From assembly GCA_034190875.2 (NCBI GenBank), contig CM067349.1, positions 1,688,504 through 1,752,503 of the forward strand: a DNA stretch of 64,000 nt, read 5' to 3'. A program made the translations under genes and the position numbers. Under the pieces are notes generated by a model. It did no database searches and was not told where the DNA came from. It was given only the letters and a program-made list of their open reading frames with translations. This document shows, one piece after another, positions 61,552-64,000 of this stretch. This stretch comes from Urechis unicinctus. Lineage: Eukaryota > Annelida > Polychaeta > Xenopneusta > Urechidae. The stretch's first letter is position 1, and every line of letters starts with the position of its first letter.

Positions 61552-63504
61552 CTACAGTCCCATAAGGCATATGAGGAAGGGTTATTGAGTGCTATAACTT
61601 CTTGTTCCTCTAATCAGATCGTAGATTTCTATCGTCAACCTGTATACTTTCTGCGATTCAAGAGACTTCCATTATTTACATCTTTCATTTATCATAGGTG
61701 TGATGTTGACACTGGCGCATGTTATCATATTAAGCCATAGTCTGACAATCCTTGGAGAAATTTAAGTTATACTTTCGAGATGTTGTAGCCATTTATCATT
61801 AAAGCCATGATAGTTGGTGCATTCCAGTGGAACTGTAAGTGTCCCAGTGTATTTTCCGCAATATTGGCAATTACTGCAGCATTATCACTCCACTAAGCGA
61901 GAAATATGGCGCGTATATTAATGAATACGAGAAGTCAAGCGAGATTTGAAGCAGACAATAATCCATCGGGACACACAGCTTGCGATATAATGAAGTTATA
62001 CTGCTGACCAGGAGTATTGATTACTCATTATAAACCATTCATAAAGATGCATGGGTATATAGGTAGAAACTCTAACTTTATGCTATATCAGTGTTAGCTC
62101 TTTTATAACCTATGAGGCAATAAGCTTGTCTAGTAAACAGTGCCTTATATCAACTAGCATTATCTCAGCTCTTGCATGATGCAAGCAGTAAACCATGATT
62201 AGCTTCGCTGAATCTGAATCATAGAGCACTAGTGATTTATCTACTCCTCCCTTGCCATCTTAACGACATCTTCCCCAGAGCACTGTCCCTCGCCCAGCAA
62301 TGACACCACTCTTCACCAACATCTCATTGCTTACCTTATCCATTCCCCAGTAATTACATAACTCCGTTCTTCAATCAGCTCTTACGAACATCCCCCGCAT
62401 CCCACTTATTACATTTCCCAAATAATCTACAGATTATGTATTCCGCCTAACATTATGCCAATCCAACTATCTAGTTGTCCAACCTAACCCATAACAGAAT
62501 GCATATTGACAATGTAAAGGTCAATTGTTCTGAGAATTCACCATATTGGTAATAAGACACTGTCCAAAACCCACTGCTAATCATGTTTATCACGCCACGA
62601 TAATTTGTCGGCTCACACGGCTGGTTATTATGTTTTGATACGAATAATGGTGAAAGTATGTAAGATGCTCGACATGCCATGTGTCACTGATTGGGACTGA
62701 GAATAAGCCCTTGTGTCAAACACGAATACACTAAGCCATCGGGAAATTCATACCTAGATGCTGGAATTTCTGTATCTTGAATGGAGAATTTGGTAACTTT
62801 CCCGTCATTTTGTAGCCTAGGGGTCTTTAATCTTTTGCCAAATAACAAACTGTACCTCCATTTTGGGGACATTCCTGGATTGCAGAAATGAGATACAAAC
62901 AATTCAAGGGGTCTAATTATGAGAAAAAAGCAAGATTTGCCAAGCAGTGACTGTTACTATACGATAGCTTCACAGGGCTTATGTTTGCGGTGAATGTGTG
63001 TGAAAAAAGTACATAATGCAACGGCAGCTGCTTAGCATCGGGAACTGAGCGATTGTGATCTAGTATGTGTGTGTGTGTCGTTGGAAAGATGCATCGATAA
63101 TTTCCCTATAAAAATAATAGCACACAGCAATAACCTCATTCATCTGATCAGATGCGTTCATAATTGTGATGTTTCCAGTGCTTATTGAGGACAGTGAACA
63201 TCATAATGAACAGATTATTGCCAACAGTGACCCAGTAAAGAAAGCGTTGATAATACTGTAAGAATCACAGATAAGCCGTGAGAAAACACCGATAGTAACT
63301 CGATGTTTGCAGGGATGAGTTTACTGTTGCAAAGGAAGCCACAACGGATAGAAGACACCTATAAAGAGAGAGGCATGAAAGCAAACATATGAGTGTTAAG
63401 TACAATGGGGTGGGATTCGAAGGCAGATTTAAAGTGTGACAATAAAGCACGGACAAGACGAAGAAGCGGATAGAGGTGAGATAAGAAGACCCAGATAGAC
63501 GTGT

Positions 63505-63835
63505 GACTCGTACGTGTCCTACCCTCTCGTACGTGTCCAACCCTCTCGTATGTGTCCACCCCTCACGTACGTGTCCACCCCTCTCGTACGTGTCCAACCC
63601 TCACGTACGTGCCCACCCCTCACGTACGTGTCCTCCCCTCACGTACGTGTCTACTTCTCACTTACGTGTCCACCCCTCACGTACGTGTCCACCCCTCACG
63701 TACGTGTCCACGTGTTATCATTTACCTGTCCACCCCTCACGTACGTGTCCACTTCTCACTTACGTGTCCACCCCTCACGTACGTTTCCTCCCCTTACGTA
63801 CGTGTCCAACCCTCACGTACGTGTCCACCCCTCAC
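63505..63835 (+). repeat. 19-bp minisatellite, unit 2
   Basis: Same unit as at 56682-57124 but about 110 bp shorter and more regular. Confidence 0.95.
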
Positions 63836-64000
63836 CTTATGTAACAATGTGCAACTTGGCAATAGACGCTGGGCGAGGCAGCACGTTGTATGGAAGAATA
63901 GCCTAGCAAAGCGATACCCAACAATTGTGCAGTTCATTCGTTATAAATCGGTGTTATTCACAAAGAACATGATCAAACAAGGATGCGTACAAAATAGTTG

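Larger units (their letters stand above)
59523..64000 (+). repeat. 7.0-kb tandem duplication, unit 2 (cut by window end)
   Basis: Corresponds to 52541-~57290 of unit 1 with high similarity, small indels throughout, one extra short direct repeat near 60830-60890 (GGCAGCTGAAGTGA twice), and absence of the 54200-54500 segment. It continues past the window. Confidence 0.93.

Overview
The window is AT-rich animal nuclear DNA. Genes are split by many short introns with GT-AG ends. Two animal membrane-protein families are readable, and non-coding DNA dominates: (TA)n arrays, minisatellites, segmental duplications and old transposons. P2X7C/THAP-type elements, a Polinton fossil and a divergent secretin-family receptor suggest an invertebrate; I cannot name the phylum or species from the sequence.

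Layout. 0-2.7 kb: the 3' part of an SLC6 (sodium/chloride-dependent neurotransmitter or amino-acid symporter) gene, seven exons, all phases compatible. 2.9-4.1 kb: a tRNA-derived fragment and a decayed LINE. 5.0-6.6 kb: first copy of a dispersed repeat (called R1 here), seen again at 17.4-19.1 and 32.2-34.8 kb. 7.3-12.4 kb: a broken Polinton/Maverick fossil with recognisable ATPase, integrase and PolB pieces. 12.9-25.8 kb: four partial, decayed copies of a class B (secretin-family) GPCR gene, one inverted, mixed with long (TA)n arrays and a 2-kb tandem duplication. 26.1-27.5 kb: an old copy of a second dispersed repeat (R2). 28.8-31.6 kb: a tail-to-tail pair, a decayed P2X7C-domain gene on + and a THAP-domain gene on -, with overlapping 3' ends; probably one DNA transposon. 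36.4-39.1 kb: about 100 copies of a 26-bp satellite. 40.3-45.6 kb: the complete-looking class B GPCR gene, twelve exons giving one 642-residue reading frame. 48.1-52.3 kb: a 2.06-kb unit in tandem. 52.5-64.0 kb: a 7.0-kb unit in tandem, the second copy cut by the window end; I see no gene in it.

Functionally, only the SLC6 gene and the GPCR at 40-45 kb look like working host genes. Nothing suggests that they act together. The rest is a record of duplication: receptor exons copied several times with their intronic TA arrays, and nested tandem duplications whose internal minisatellites differ in length between copies. Family calls rest on motif recognition by eye; no alignment or search was run.
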